Source: Ruminococcus sp. (GTDB lineage Bacteria; Bacillota; Clostridia; Oscillospirales; Ruminococcaceae). Taken from it: a DNA stretch of 64,000 nucleotides. The notes beneath the pieces were generated by a model. That model worked only from the letters and a program-made list of their open reading frames with translations, searched no databases and was not told where the DNA came from. Each line of letters opens with the position of its first letter. Position 1 is the stretch's first letter. Below are positions 25,930-34,637 of the stretch, one piece after another. The stretch spans positions 1 through 64,000 of the forward strand of contig JAGAQC010000057.1 of NCBI GenBank assembly GCA_017622925.1. Reading direction: 5' to 3'. The translations under genes were made by a program, and so were the position numbers.

Positions 25930-28464
25930 TCAGCCTTTTGCTTCGTACCAGCTTTGTCCGATGTGTACGTCAGCCGACAGCGGAGCTTTCATTTCATAAA
26001 CATTCAGCATTTCCTCTTTCAGCAATTCGGCGCATCGGTCGGCACATGAAGTGTCCGCTTCAATTATAAGCTCGTCGTGTATCTGCAATATAAGTTCAGC
26101 ATCGAGATTTTCAGCTTTCAAACGGCGATATACTCGTATCATCGCAATTTTGATAAGGTCGGCGGCAGTTCCCTGAACGGGGGTGTTCATGGCTATTCTC
26201 TTGCCTGCTGCCTGTAGAACTTTATTTGAGGAAAGCAGCTCGGGTATCATTCTTTTACGTCCAAACATAGTTGTGACTACGCCTGTTTTCATGGCGTTGT
26301 CAACGGTATCGTCCATGAATTTTTTTACCTTCGGGTACTTAGCAAGATAATCCGAAATATACTTTTTAGCCTTTGCAACGGAAGTTCCTATGTCCTTTGA
26401 CAGAGAAAACGGTCCGATACCGTATATTATGCCGAAATTAACGGCTTTTGCGGCACTTCGCATTTCGGGAGTGACCATTATCGAGGGCATATCAAAAACC
26501 TGTGCGGCTGTGGAGGTGTGAATATCCTCTCCCGATGTGAACGCCGAGATCATGTTTTCGTCGCCGCATAAATGCGCCATGACACGCAGCTCGATTTGGC
26601 TGTAATCCGCATCTATAAGCACTTTTCCTGTGTCGGCGATAAAAAATTTACGCATTTCTCCGCCAAGCTCCGTGCGGACGGGAATGTTCTGCAAATTCGG
26701 TTCGGTGGAGGAAATTCTGCCCGTGCGAGTCTCGGTCTGACGGAAACAGGTGTGTATCCTGCCGTCCTCGGCGACCTTTTCAAGCAGTCCCGTTACATAG
26801 GTAGAGTTCAATTTTGTATACTGTCTGTATTTTAGAACGTTGTCAACGATAGGCGAAAGGTTCCTCAGTTCTTCCAGAACCTCGGCATTGGTCGAATATC
26901 CGCTCTTTGTTTTCTTTTTCGCAGGGAGACCGAGTTCCTCGAAAAGCACCGTACCCAGTTGTTTCGGCGAAGAAATGTTGAACTCGTGACCTGCGTCGTC
27001 AAAAATCATCTGCTGAGTTTCCTCGGTCATTTCAGTAAGATATTTACCAAACTCCTGAACGCCCTCCTTTGTGATGCCGACCCCGACATGCTCCATTGAC
27101 GCAAGAACCTCTGTCAGCGGCATTTCTACGTTGTCCAAAAGCGAGGTCATGCCCTCGTTTTCAACGTCTTGCCGAAGTTTTTTCGCAAGTCCGCCAAGTG
27201 ACGCAAGTTCGGCAAATTCGCCGTTTTCAGCGTAAAAGTGAACGCCGTATTCTCCGCAAAGCTTTTCCGTCGTGTAGTCTGCTGCGGACGTGTTCAGCAA
27301 ATATCCGCAGATCTCGCAGTCCGTTTTCAAGTTGCGGATATTTCCGTTTCGTGCCATTGCCCAGCGATAATGCGGCTTTGCTCCGGTGGTGACTTTTTCG
27401 CAGTCCGAAGCCAAAAATCGCAGGACAAGCTCCTCGGAATCGGAGGTATACACCGCCGAACCGTCGATAACGCTAAGCTTTTCGCCGTCAAATAAATATG
27501 ATACATTTTTAAATTTGTCAATTATTTCAGCCGTAAGAATGTTTTCTGTAAGTTCAAGGGCAGCATATTCATCGACCGTGACCTCGGGAGCATTTTCCGC
27601 CGCAGATGACGATATATTGAGCTTATCAAGAAGCTTATACATTTCAAGCTCGGTAAGAAGTCTGCTTATGCCTGCCGTATCGGGGGCATTCAGTTTGTAT
27701 GACTCGGGCTTCGTTTCTATTGGAGCGTTGCGGACTATAGTCGCCAGCCATTTGCTCTCTTTTGCCGATTCTGCGCCTTTTTCAAGCTTTGCCTTAACGC
27801 CCTTTGTCAGGGAAGAATCGGCATATTTTTCATAAAGATTCTCGACCGTACCGTATTCCTTTATAAGAGCGGACGCCGTTTTTTCGCCTATTCCGGCAAC
27901 TCCCGGGATATTGTCGGAGCTGTCGCCCATAAGAGCTTTCAGGTCGATAAGGCGAATGGGTTCAAATCCGTAATCCTCGACAAACCGCTCGGGGGTGTAG
28001 TGAACGGTCTCTTTATTGGTGGCAAGGAGGACGGTCACGTTTTCGTCGGCAAGCTGCAAGCTGTCACGGTCGCCCGTCAGAACAAAGCATTTGTCGCCGT
28101 TGTCGGTGCAGACCTTTGACAGCGTACCGAGAATATCGTCAGCCTCATAGCCCTCGCACTCGACAACACGAATGCCCATAAGCGTGAGCAGTTCCTTTAT
28201 TATGGGGAACTGTTGGGCAAGCTCGGGGGGCATCGGTTTGCGGTTAGCCTTGTAATATGCCGCCGCTTTATGGCGGAATGTCGGCGATCTGAGGTCAAAC
28301 GCAACGGCAACGGAGTCTGGGCGGACTTCGTTAAAATTTTTCAGATATATATTCATAAAGCCGAATACAGCGTTGGTGAATACGCCTTTTTTATTGGAAA
28401 GCAGCTTTATACCGTAAAATGCGCGGTTCAGAATGCTGTTTCCGTCAATGGCAAGAAGTCTCAT
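25930..28464 (-). CDS. polA: DNA polymerase I
   Basis: Repair and Okazaki-fragment-processing polymerase with 844 residues. The N-terminal 5'-3' exonuclease domain begins RLLAIDGNSILNRAFYGIKL. The middle exonuclease-like domain (about 300-450) lacks the usual acidic proofreading residues as far as I can see, as in many Gram-positive relatives. The polymerase domain is clear: DADYSQIELRVMAHL (motif A), KAVNFGIIYGIG (motif B) and QIHDELIIE (motif C). It is first in a leftward unit with rimI and tsaD and has its own promoter. Confidence 0.97.
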   Translation of the reverse strand: MRLLAIDGNSILNRAFYGIKLLSNKKGVFTNAVFGFMNIYLKNFNEVRPDSVAVAFDLRSPTFRHKAAAYYKANRKPMPPELAQQFPIIKELLTLMGIRVVECEGYEADDILGTLSKVCTDNGDKCFVLTGDRDSLQLADENVTVLLATNKETVHYTPERFVEDYGFEPIRLIDLKALMGDSSDNIPGVAGIGEKTASALIKEYGTVENLYEKYADSSLTKGVKAKLEKGAESAKESKWLATIVRNAPIETKPESYKLNAPDTAGISRLLTELEMYKLLDKLNISSSAAENAPEVTVDEYAALELTENILTAEIIDKFKNVSYLFDGEKLSVIDGSAVYTSDSEELVLRFLASDCEKVTTGAKPHYRWAMARNGNIRNLKTDCEICGYLLNTSAADYTTEKLCGEYGVHFYAENGEFAELASLGGLAKKLRQDVENEGMTSLLDNVEMPLTEVLASMEHVGVGITKEGVQEFGKYLTEMTEETQQMIFDDAGHEFNISSPKQLGTVLFEELGLPAKKKTKSGYSTNAEVLEELRNLSPIVDNVLKYRQYTKLNSTYVTGLLEKVAEDGRIHTCFRQTETRTGRISSTEPNLQNIPVRTELGGEMRKFFIADTGKVLIDADYSQIELRVMAHLCGDENMISAFTSGEDIHTSTAAQVFDMPSIMVTPEMRSAAKAVNFGIIYGIGPFSLSKDIGTSVAKAKKYISDYLAKYPKVKKFMDDTVDNAMKTGVVTTMFGRKRMIPELLSSNKVLQAAGKRIAMNTPVQGTAADLIKIAMIRVYRRLKAENLDAELILQIHDELIIEADTSCADRCAELLKEEMLNVYEMKAPLSADVHIGQSWYEAKG

Positions 28465-28495
28465 AAAAATTCCTCAATTCAATTAAATTAACCTT

Positions 28496-28524
28496 ATTAT
28501 ACCACGTTTACAATAAAATAGCAA
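28496..28524 (-). promoter_or_regulatory. sigma-A-type promoter of polA
   Basis: On the minus strand, TTGCTA (28524-28519), 17 bases, TATAAT (28501-28496), about 30 bases before the polA start codon. Confidence 0.75.
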
Positions 28525-28594
28525 GTGCGAATTTAATAAAACGTTTCGTTTTAAGTTTCATTGCAAAATCAATTGAAAAATTTAATGGCAAAGC

Positions 28595-28623
28595 TTGACA
28601 TTTTATGACAAATAATGTATAAT
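28595..28623 (+). promoter_or_regulatory. perfect-consensus sigma-A promoter of the AT-rich orphan gene
   Basis: TTGACA (28595-28600), exactly 17 bases, TATAAT (28618-28623), followed 33 bases later by the ATG with AAAGGAG in front. This is a full consensus promoter for an atypical gene. Confidence 0.9.
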
Positions 28624-28655
28624 GTAAATGAAATAAATATAAAGGAGAAGATAAT

Positions 28656-29708
28656 ATGTGGGAATCAATAGCAGCGATAGGAGTAATAATAATATTAGCT
28701 TTTATATTTTTATTTAAGGTGATGAAGCATCTTTCAGTTTCTTTGAAAGAGTTCATGACAACTTGTGTTTTCCTTGCTTTTTTAATCTTTGTATTTTTCT
28801 TGGATGATTTTGGAATAGCTAATTCGATAGTTATAACTTTGGGTTTTAACTTTTTTTTCGTCGAGAGTATGTATAATCCGAAATATGCGGATAAGCTAAA
28901 TTTAATTGACGCTAAAGTAAAAGAATATAACAAAGATGATTCAAACAAAAGAAAAATATCGTTTAATAAAGATTTTTTCGATCGGCATAATAGTATAGAC
29001 AAACTGATTGCAATTTGGCTTGTAGTAATACCTATTGTAATTACAATGGTAATTACAATGGTAATTACTGATGGTGAGATTATTGAATCTGCTAAAAAAT
29101 GCAATATATTGAATAAAATTATTACTTTGATTGGTGAATTTAAAAGTTTTTTAGAAAATTTATTAAATTTAGATATATCCTTAATCCACATTCGTTTTTG
29201 TATTTTTTTGTTTTTGGCAATTATATCCTTTATTTTTCTTTTAAACTCTCCATTTATGATAAAAATTCCACGGGAAATACATCGGATAAGAAAGGAGAAA
29301 TATGATATATTTGAGTTAATTGATATAGAGGCTTGCGATTGTATTGAAGGAAATAACGAAAAAGATTTTATATTAAAGTTTAAAAGCGAGAAAAATAATT
29401 TAGATGAATTTCAGAAAAGTTTACAAAAAATATTTTTACAAGAAAAAAATGTGCATGATTTTTATAATGAAATTAAAGAAAAACACAATAAATGCTATGA
29501 ACATTATATGAAAAACTGTACAGAGGAAGAGTTTAGGCAAAATTGTGAAATTTATTATATTTTTGATAAATTAAGCGTCTATATCGGTAATTATGATGAC
29601 GAGGAAATAAAATTTATGGAAGAATGTTTGAATTATAATAAGGTAAATAAAAAGAAAGATAAAAGGAAAAATAAGAAGAAAAATAAAAAAATTTCCAAAA
29701 AGACTTGA
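28656..29708 (+). CDS. AT-rich orphan membrane protein of unknown function
   Basis: 350 residues, no family recognised. Two hydrophobic segments near the N-terminus (about 5-20 and 35-65), one or two in the middle (about 118-135 with VITMVITMVIT, and 185-205), then a long charged cytoplasmic-type tail that ends in a Lys-rich run (KKKDKRKNKKKNKKISKK). A 12-base tandem repeat (ATTACAATGGTA units, about 29038-29063) encodes the VITM repeat. Base composition is far more AT-rich than any neighbour and codons favour A/T, suggesting recent transfer. It stands alone between polA and the rplJ promoter, with a perfect promoter. The ORF on the opposite strand (28508-29191) is taken as a low-complexity shadow. 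Possible roles such as phage defence or toxin are unsupported. Confidence 0.75.
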   Translation: MWESIAAIGVIIILAFIFLFKVMKHLSVSLKEFMTTCVFLAFLIFVFFLDDFGIANSIVITLGFNFFFVESMYNPKYADKLNLIDAKVKEYNKDDSNKRKISFNKDFFDRHNSIDKLIAIWLVVIPIVITMVITMVITDGEIIESAKKCNILNKIITLIGEFKSFLENLLNLDISLIHIRFCIFLFLAIISFIFLLNSPFMIKIPREIHRIRKEKYDIFELIDIEACDCIEGNNEKDFILKFKSEKNNLDEFQKSLQKIFLQEKNVHDFYNEIKEKHNKCYEHYMKNCTEEEFRQNCEIYYIFDKLSVYIGNYDDEEIKFMEECLNYNKVNKKKDKRKNKKKNKKISKKT

Positions 29709-29733
29709 CAAGCCTTTGAAGATGTGATATAAT
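29705..29733 (+). promoter_or_regulatory. perfect-consensus sigma-A promoter of rplJ-rplL
   Basis: TTGACA (29705-29710), 17 bases, TATAAT (29728-29733). The -35 hexamer overlaps the stop codon of the preceding orphan gene. Confidence 0.9.
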
Positions 29734-29759
29734 AATAAAGCTGATTTCAGCAAATATCG

Positions 29760-29900
29760 TATTCTAAAGACAGCAGGCAACGCCGCAAGGCTGATAAGTC
29801 CCGCCGAGGAGTGCAATTGATAGAATTATCATTGTCCTTTTCCGCGCTGTCGGCAAAGGACTTTTTATTGCTCCGAATACGATAAAAATAATTCGGAGGT
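29760..29900 (+). promoter_or_regulatory. L10 leader RNA with attenuator
   Basis: The leader before rplJ carries the recognisable stretch AAAGACAGCAGGC ... GCTGATAAGTCCCGCCGAGG, the L10-binding region of the ribosomal L10 leader. It is followed by a terminator-like hairpin GTCCTTT/AAAGGAC (29834-29861) with TTTTT. L10 (or L10 with L12) binding is known to control this operon in Firmicutes. Confidence 0.82.
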
Positions 29901-29908
29901 GAATACAC

Positions 29909-30421
29909 ATGCCAAGCAATGCAGTTCTCGAAGCCAAGAAGGCTAAGGTTGAGCAGCTCACAGACCTCATCAAGAACTCCGTATCAGGCGTTCTCGTTGA
30001 CTACAAGGGCATTACCGTTGAGGAAGACACAAAGCTCAGAAAGGAGCTTCGTGAGGCAGGCGTTAATTACTTCGTTGAGAAGAACACCATGCTTCTCCGT
30101 GCTTTCAAAAACTGCGGTATCGAGGGATTTGACGAGGTTCTTAACGGAACTACCGCTATCGCTCTCTCAAACGAAGATCAGACTGCTCCCGCTCGTATTC
30201 TCGGTAAGTTTGCTGAGAAGGCAGGCGACGAAAAGTTCAATCTGAAAGCAGGCTACGTTGAGGGTGAGGTTTACGATCAGGCAGGAGTTATCGCTCTTTC
30301 CAAGCTCCCTTCAAAGGACGTTCTGCTCGCTCAGCTGGTTGGCTCTCTCCAGGGTCCCATGCAGAAGCTCGCAGCTGTTATCAAGGCAGTTGCAGACAAG
30401 AAGTCAGAGGAAGCTGCCTGA
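29909..30421 (+). CDS. rplJ: 50S ribosomal protein L10
   Basis: L10 anchors L7/L12 dimers to form the ribosomal stalk. The 170 residues match the family: MPSNAVLEAKKAKVEQLTDL at the start, SGVLVDYKGITVEEDTKLRK, VEKNTMLLRAF, and a C-terminal helix for L12 binding. It starts behind CGGAGGTG, follows an L10 leader, and rplL is next on the same strand. Confidence 0.97.
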   Translation: MPSNAVLEAKKAKVEQLTDLIKNSVSGVLVDYKGITVEEDTKLRKELREAGVNYFVEKNTMLLRAFKNCGIEGFDEVLNGTTAIALSNEDQTAPARILGKFAEKAGDEKFNLKAGYVEGEVYDQAGVIALSKLPSKDVLLAQLVGSLQGPMQKLAAVIKAVADKKSEEAA

Positions 30422-30499
30422 TTTCGCTAATTGTTTTTCGATGTCAGCTTAAAAAACTTGCCGTATTCGGCTAAAATTGTTATAAAGGAGATTATTATC

Positions 30500-30871
30500 A
30501 TGGCTTCAGAGAAGATCACTAATTTTGTAGAAGAAATCAAGACTCTTTCCGTTCTCGAGCTTGCTGAGCTTGTAGAGGCAATTCAGGAGGAGTTCGGCGT
30601 AACAGCAATGGTAGCTGCTGCTCCCGCTGCAGGCGGCGCAGGCGCTGCTGAGGCTGCTAAGACAGAGTTCGACGTAGTTCTCACATCATTCGGCGATGCT
30701 AAGATGGCTGTTATCAAGTGCGCTAAGGAAGCTCTTGGTCTTGGTCTTAAGGAGGCTAAGGAAGTTGTTGAGTCCGCTCCTAAGGCTATCAAGGAGGGCG
30801 TTTCCGAGGCTGAGGCTAACGAACTCAAGGAGAAGTTCGAGGCAGCAGGCGCTACTATCGAGATCAAGTAA
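30500..30871 (+). CDS. rplL: 50S ribosomal protein L7/L12
   Basis: Stalk protein that recruits GTPase factors. It has 123 residues from the ATG at 30500 (AAAGGAG upstream); the longer frame reads untranslated spacer. Seen are the N-terminal dimerisation helices ([20 protein letters not shown]), an Ala/Gly-rich hinge and the C-terminal domain with [20 protein letters not shown] and [20 protein letters not shown]. Cotranscribed with rplJ and followed by a strong terminator. Confidence 0.98.
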   Translation: MASEKITNFVEEIKTLSVLELAELVEAIQEEFGVTAMVAAAPAAGGAGAAEAAKTEFDVVLTSFGDAKMAVIKCAKEALGLGLKEAKEVVESAPKAIKEGVSEAEANELKEKFEAAGATIEIK

Positions 30872-30892
30872 TTTTATATTACTTAATAATGA

Positions 30893-30922
30893 GAGCCGTA
30901 CTTTCGGGTACGGCTCTTTTTT
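30893..30922 (+). terminator. rplJ-rplL terminator
   Basis: GAGCCGTAC pairs with GTACGGCTC around TTTCGG and is followed by TTTTTT, 22 bases after the rplL stop. Confidence 0.93.
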
Positions 30923-31089
30923 GTACATGAATTAGTTATATATGTTTTTAAGTTCATTAAAAATTAATTACGAATTTTGCAAATAATAACATAACAGAGC
31001 TGAAAATATGATAAAATAATATAATAGACTATTGCAATGTAAAAATCAAGTAAATCAAGTAAAATATTTTGCCGAATGGGGGCGATGAC

Positions 31090-32250
31090 TTGATAGATGA
31101 GAAAACCAATAAAGAAGGCATAATTAACGTAATTGACGAATTTGACTATTCAACTCAGAACGACGAATATAACGAAAAATTCCGCAGTTGGCGCAACCGC
31201 AGGGACAATACATACGCCTTTAAATTTGAAAAAAACGAGCGTGAGAGCATTTATGTGGACGGCAGGGGATTTATTGACCATTCTCTCGAATATACAGAAA
31301 AAAAGGTTCTTGCGAATATTTTCTTTACTCTGGGTATAGCGGCTCTTATGTGGGTAGTTTTTGACGACCTTGTTTCTAAGCTCATTGTATCGCTTGTGGG
31401 ATTTGCAGGTCTGAACATACATATGAATTTTTCGACCTCGATAATTTACGGCGGCAGCCGAGAGGTCGTACTGATGCTTGTTATCCTCGGAATATTGAAG
31501 CCTGTTATCCCAATGCTGTATCTCCATTTTAAGTTTAAAGTTCCGTTCAAGGCGGAGGTCATGGGGAAAATGAACAATACGTCCGCTCTTGTGGGGGCGA
31601 TCTCCCTTGCTTTTTTGGTATGCGTTGCGACAAGCGTTCCGTCCGCATATTCTACCGAGAGTAAAGAAATGGTGGCGTTCTTCGCATCAAGCGGAGCTGA
31701 TGTTGCGGTCTGGAATCAATTTGAATTTATTTTGTACACTGTTTTCGATGTAATTGTAAATCCGATAATCGCTCAGCTTCTTTTCTGCGGAGCTGCATTT
31801 GCTGTTTTGCGGCAATTCGGCGACCCTTTCGCCATGATAATAACATCGGTAACTGCTGCGCTGCTTACTCAGGATTTTCGATTTATGCCGACTGTGTTTC
31901 TCGTAACGCTTGTGGGGTGCTACGGAATGCTTTCGAGCGGTTCGATATTTACCGCTGTTTCAGTGAATATAGTGTACAAAATGTATAGTATGACATTGAC
32001 GCTTATAGAAACTGACAGTTCGGACAATATGCCGCTTATCCGTAATTTATTTATGGCTGCTTTGGTCGTGATTGGCTCGGCGGGACTTGCGTTTTACCGT
32101 ATGTCGCTGAAAAAGCATAGAGTTAAGCTTGCTGTGTATGTATCTGATATGACCTTCGGCAGACGTATCATACAAGCTGCCAAAACGTTTCCGTACTCGG
32201 CAGTCGCTATACTTTGCGTAATATACGCGGCAATAAAGGCGGTATTCTGA
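31090..32250 (+). CDS. multipass membrane protein, degenerate CPBP (CAAX protease-like) family
   Basis: About 386 residues. No ATG fits; the TTG at 31090 is preferred because GGGGG lies 7 bases upstream, and a TTG at 31069 is the alternative. A charged soluble N-terminus (about 70 residues) precedes eight or so membrane segments. The region YTVFDVIVNPIIAQLLFCGA looks like the motif region of CPBP/Abi intramembrane proteases, but the usual EExxxR is replaced by AQLLFCG and no catalytic His pair is evident. It may therefore be an inactive relative or a different family. The stop codon overlaps the tadA start (TGATG), so the two are coupled. Confidence 0.65.
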   Translation: MIDEKTNKEGIINVIDEFDYSTQNDEYNEKFRSWRNRRDNTYAFKFEKNERESIYVDGRGFIDHSLEYTEKKVLANIFFTLGIAALMWVVFDDLVSKLIVSLVGFAGLNIHMNFSTSIIYGGSREVVLMLVILGILKPVIPMLYLHFKFKVPFKAEVMGKMNNTSALVGAISLAFLVCVATSVPSAYSTESKEMVAFFASSGADVAVWNQFEFILYTVFDVIVNPIIAQLLFCGAAFAVLRQFGDPFAMIITSVTAALLTQDFRFMPTVFLVTLVGCYGMLSSGSIFTAVSVNIVYKMYSMTLTLIETDSSDNMPLIRNLFMAALVVIGSAGLAFYRMSLKKHRVKLAVYVSDMTFGRRIIQAAKTFPYSAVAILCVIYAAIKAVF

Positions 32251-32708
32251 TGGACTACATGAAACGCGCATTGGAGCTTGCTCAGGAGGCTTTTGACGAC
32301 GGCGAAGTACCTGTCGGAGCGGTAGTTGTGAAAAAAAGTACGGGAGAAATTGTCGGCGAGGGCAGAAATCGCCGTGAATCGGAAAAAAACGCCCTTGCAC
32401 ATGCGGAGCTTTCCGCTATTAACGAGGCCTGTCGGAAGCTTGGCGGTTGGCGGCTGCCCGATTGCGCTATTTACGTAACGTTAGAGCCTTGTCCCATGTG
32501 CAGCGGAGCAATTATCAATTCTCGGATAGACGACGTGTACTTCGGGGCATATGATGCGAAAAGCGGCTCGGTGGAATCTGTTCAGCAGATGTTTAACTTT
32601 CCGTATAATCATAAGCCGAACGTTTACGGCGGAATTTGCGAGCATGAGTGTTCCGAAAAGCTGTCGGAGTTCTTCAAATATCTTCGTCAAAAAAGAAAAA
32701 AAGGCTGA
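32250..32708 (+). CDS. tadA: tRNA-specific adenosine deaminase
   Basis: Converts A34 to inosine in tRNA-Arg(ACG). The 152 residues match the family: EAFDDGEVPVGAVVVKKSTG near the N-terminus, the zinc ligand and proton shuttle in HAELSAI, and the zinc cysteines in EPCPMCSGAI, all expected for the cytidine deaminase fold. The start ATG overlaps the stop of the membrane protein gene upstream (TGATG). A hairpin terminator follows. Confidence 0.95.
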   Translation: MDYMKRALELAQEAFDDGEVPVGAVVVKKSTGEIVGEGRNRRESEKNALAHAELSAINEACRKLGGWRLPDCAIYVTLEPCPMCSGAIINSRIDDVYFGAYDAKSGSVESVQQMFNFPYNHKPNVYGGICEHECSEKLSEFFKYLRQKRKKG

Positions 32709-32740
32709 CCGTAAGAGATTTACTCATATAAAAGCAATGC

Positions 32741-32775
32741 CCGAAAGTAGTTTTTCAACTGCTTTCGGTCTTATT
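32741..32775 (+). terminator. tadA terminator
   Basis: CCGAAAGTAG pairs with CTGCTTTCGG around TTTTTCAA with one G-U type mismatch and is followed by TCTTATTTT. It may also serve the convergent dcd gene. Confidence 0.75.
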
Positions 32776-32807
32776 TTAATTATTTGCTTATTTGCATAAA
32801 TCAGAAT

Positions 32808-33341
32808 TTATTTATCTATATCCATAAATACTTTTGAACCAGTCGCACCAGTTTGTCCTTGGTATTTTCCATTATAAGGATTTAAGGCATAATCGTCCAT
32901 TTCTGCAAATACCAATTGTCCGATTCTCCGTCCGGTTTTTAGTTCTATTGCACACCTATTGGCATTAAATAATTCCAACGTAATTTCGCCTTTAAAACCC
33001 GGATCTACCCAACCTGCATTTTGAATAAACAATCCCATACGCCCAAGGGAACTTCTGCCCTCTACAAACGCAGTTATTTTATTGGGCAACTCAAAATATT
33101 CCATAGTAGTTGCCAGAACAAACTGCCCCGGCAGTATTAAATAAGTATCAGCGGTAATTGACCTATACTTGATTTGGCTGTCCAATGTAATTATTCCTGT
33201 CGAAGTATCATCAACAACACTAAAAGTATTGCCTAATCTTATATCCACACTTGCAGGCTGTATCTGTTCTTTAGTCAATGGGTTAATTATTAATGATTTC
33301 TCATCAAGCATTTTGCTTATTGTTTTATCAGACAAAATCAT
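32808..33341 (-). CDS. dcd: dCTP deaminase (possibly dUMP-forming)
   Basis: Converts dCTP to dUTP, or directly to dUMP in bifunctional members. The 177 residues match the dCTP deaminase/dUTPase family: [31 protein letters not shown], the catalytic segment [33 protein letters not shown] and a C-terminal lid [10 protein letters not shown]. The SSLGRMGL form resembles bifunctional enzymes more than E. coli Dcd, but sequence alone does not settle it. It is more AT-rich than neighbours. It is monocistronic and convergent with tadA. Confidence 0.88.
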   Translation of the reverse strand: MILSDKTISKMLDEKSLIINPLTKEQIQPASVDIRLGNTFSVVDDTSTGIITLDSQIKYRSITADTYLILPGQFVLATTMEYFELPNKITAFVEGRSSLGRMGLFIQNAGWVDPGFKGEITLELFNANRCAIELKTGRRIGQLVFAEMDDYALNPYNGKYQGQTGATGSKVFMDIDK

Positions 33342-33378
33342 ATTAGTACCTCCATAAATTCCAATTTATCTTATTAAA

Positions 33379-33405
33379 ATTATACATCAAAAAATGTTAT
33401 GTCAA
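33379..33405 (-). promoter_or_regulatory. probable dcd promoter
   Basis: On the minus strand, TTGACA (33405-33400) and TATAAT (33384-33379), both perfect hexamers but with a short 15-base spacer. Confidence 0.55.
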
Positions 33406-33461
33406 TAGAAATTCTATATGGGTATCGACTTTATGGGTCAGCCTTTTTATTTCAAAAGTAT

Positions 33462-34277
33462 TCAGTTAATGATCTTTTCCGCATTTTTGAAGTATATAGC
33501 CTGCCGTTCATCATCGGTCAAGGGCAGGGAGTTTATCATTGCAATTTCTTTTCTCGGGTCGTCCCACGGAGCGTCGCTGCCAAAAAGTATCTTATCAGCG
33601 CCGTGTGTGCGAATAATTCTCAGCAGCTGATCGCGTTCGATAAAGTCCGCCACAACGCCGGTATCGAGGTAGATATTCCCGAATTTTCCGGCAATACAGT
33701 CCTCAACCTCGTCAAAAAGCTTCATACCGCCCATATGTGCCGCAACTATGTTCAATTCGGGCAGCTTTTCGGCAATATTGGCGAAGCTTCGGGGAACTGC
33801 CAATATTTCTCCCTTGCCGAACGGGTCCCAGCCGCCGTGAAATACAACGAACAGTCCAAGCTCCGCCGCCTTACGGTATATCGGCATCATACGTTCCTCG
33901 TCGGGGCGAAAACCCTGATATTCGGAATGAAATTTCAGTCCTAAAAGTCCCAATGACTTTATGCGTTCGACCTCGGAAACTGCGTCCTCTGCATCGGGGT
34001 GAACCGTGCCGCAGCAGAAAATCTCACCGCCCATGACCTCCGCCGCCCAGTTATTGATAGTAGTTTGCTGAGACGGTTTTGTCGCTATGGGAAGCAGCAT
34101 TGCCGATGTGACGCCGCTGTCCGCCATTAGTCGTTTAAGGTCTGAAAGTGTACCGTCAGTATAAGCTTTCATGCTGCGTGTAGCTTCGGAATGCTTTGTT
34201 GTGTCCAAAAGAGAAGCCATTGCACGCTGCGCGATAGTCTCTGAAAATGCGTGCGTGTGAAAATCAAAAATCCTCAT
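33462..34277 (-). CDS. metal-dependent amidohydrolase (TIM-barrel, amidohydrolase-2 type)
   Basis: 271 residues from the second of two adjacent ATGs (34277), which sits 5 bases after GGAG; the ATG at 34280 overlaps the arsR stop. Visible metal-site motifs are FDFHTHAF at the start, GLKFHSEYQGF in the middle, NIVAAHMGG, and ILFGSDAPWDDP near the end. This pattern fits the amidohydrolase-2 family (aminocarboxymuconate decarboxylase-like or related). The substrate is unknown. It is the last gene of a unit with an ArsR regulator and a small membrane protein, an odd partnership. Confidence 0.85.
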   Translation of the reverse strand: MRIFDFHTHAFSETIAQRAMASLLDTTKHSEATRSMKAYTDGTLSDLKRLMADSGVTSAMLLPIATKPSQQTTINNWAAEVMGGEIFCCGTVHPDAEDAVSEVERIKSLGLLGLKFHSEYQGFRPDEERMMPIYRKAAELGLFVVFHGGWDPFGKGEILAVPRSFANIAEKLPELNIVAAHMGGMKLFDEVEDCIAGKFGNIYLDTGVVADFIERDQLLRIIRTHGADKILFGSDAPWDDPRKEIAMINSLPLTDDERQAIYFKNAEKIIN

Positions 34278-34279
34278 CA

Positions 34280-34627
34280 TTACTCCATTACATGCTCCAT
34301 GGCACAGTAGAAAATTTTTTGTACGTGGTCGTCGCAAAGGGAGTAGAAAATAGTCTTTCCGCTCCTGCGAGCCTTGACGAGACGAGCCTGTTTAAGCACT
34401 CGCAATTGATGTGATATAGCGGATTGCGTCATTCCGAGGAGCTTTGCAATATCGCATACGCAAAGTTCGCTTTGTCCCAGCACAAATATAATTCTGATAC
34501 GTGTAGAGTCTCCGAAAACCTTCAGAAGTTCTGCAGCGTCATAGAGGACGGCTTCGTCCGGCATTACTTTTGCGACCTTTTCAACGATGTCCTCATGAAC
34601 TCCGCAGCTACAAATATTTTCTTCCAT
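34280..34627 (-). CDS. ArsR/SmtB-family metal-responsive regulator
   Basis: A winged-helix repressor of 115 residues from the ATG at 34627; an upstream GTG at 34636 is possible. The segment ELCVCDIAKLLGMTQSAISH holds the CVC metal-binding cysteines and the recognition helix, as in CadC/CmtR-type sensors of Cd, Pb or Zn. Extra N-terminal cysteines (ICSCGVHED) support a CadC-like metal site. Normally such genes neighbour a metal efflux ATPase; none is here. It lies between a small membrane protein gene (10 bases upstream) and the amidohydrolase, so it may regulate this unit. Confidence 0.92.
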   Translation of the reverse strand: MEENICSCGVHEDIVEKVAKVMPDEAVLYDAAELLKVFGDSTRIRIIFVLGQSELCVCDIAKLLGMTQSAISHQLRVLKQARLVKARRSGKTIFYSLCDDHVQKIFYCAMEHVME

Positions 34628-34637
34628 AAACCTCACC

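Noticed and set aside
28508..29191. 227-codon hydrophobic frame on the minus strand opposite the orphan gene
   Set aside because: The AT-rich sequence gives long frames on both strands. The plus-strand frame has a perfect promoter and ribosome site; this one has neither, and it lacks a plausible protein pattern.
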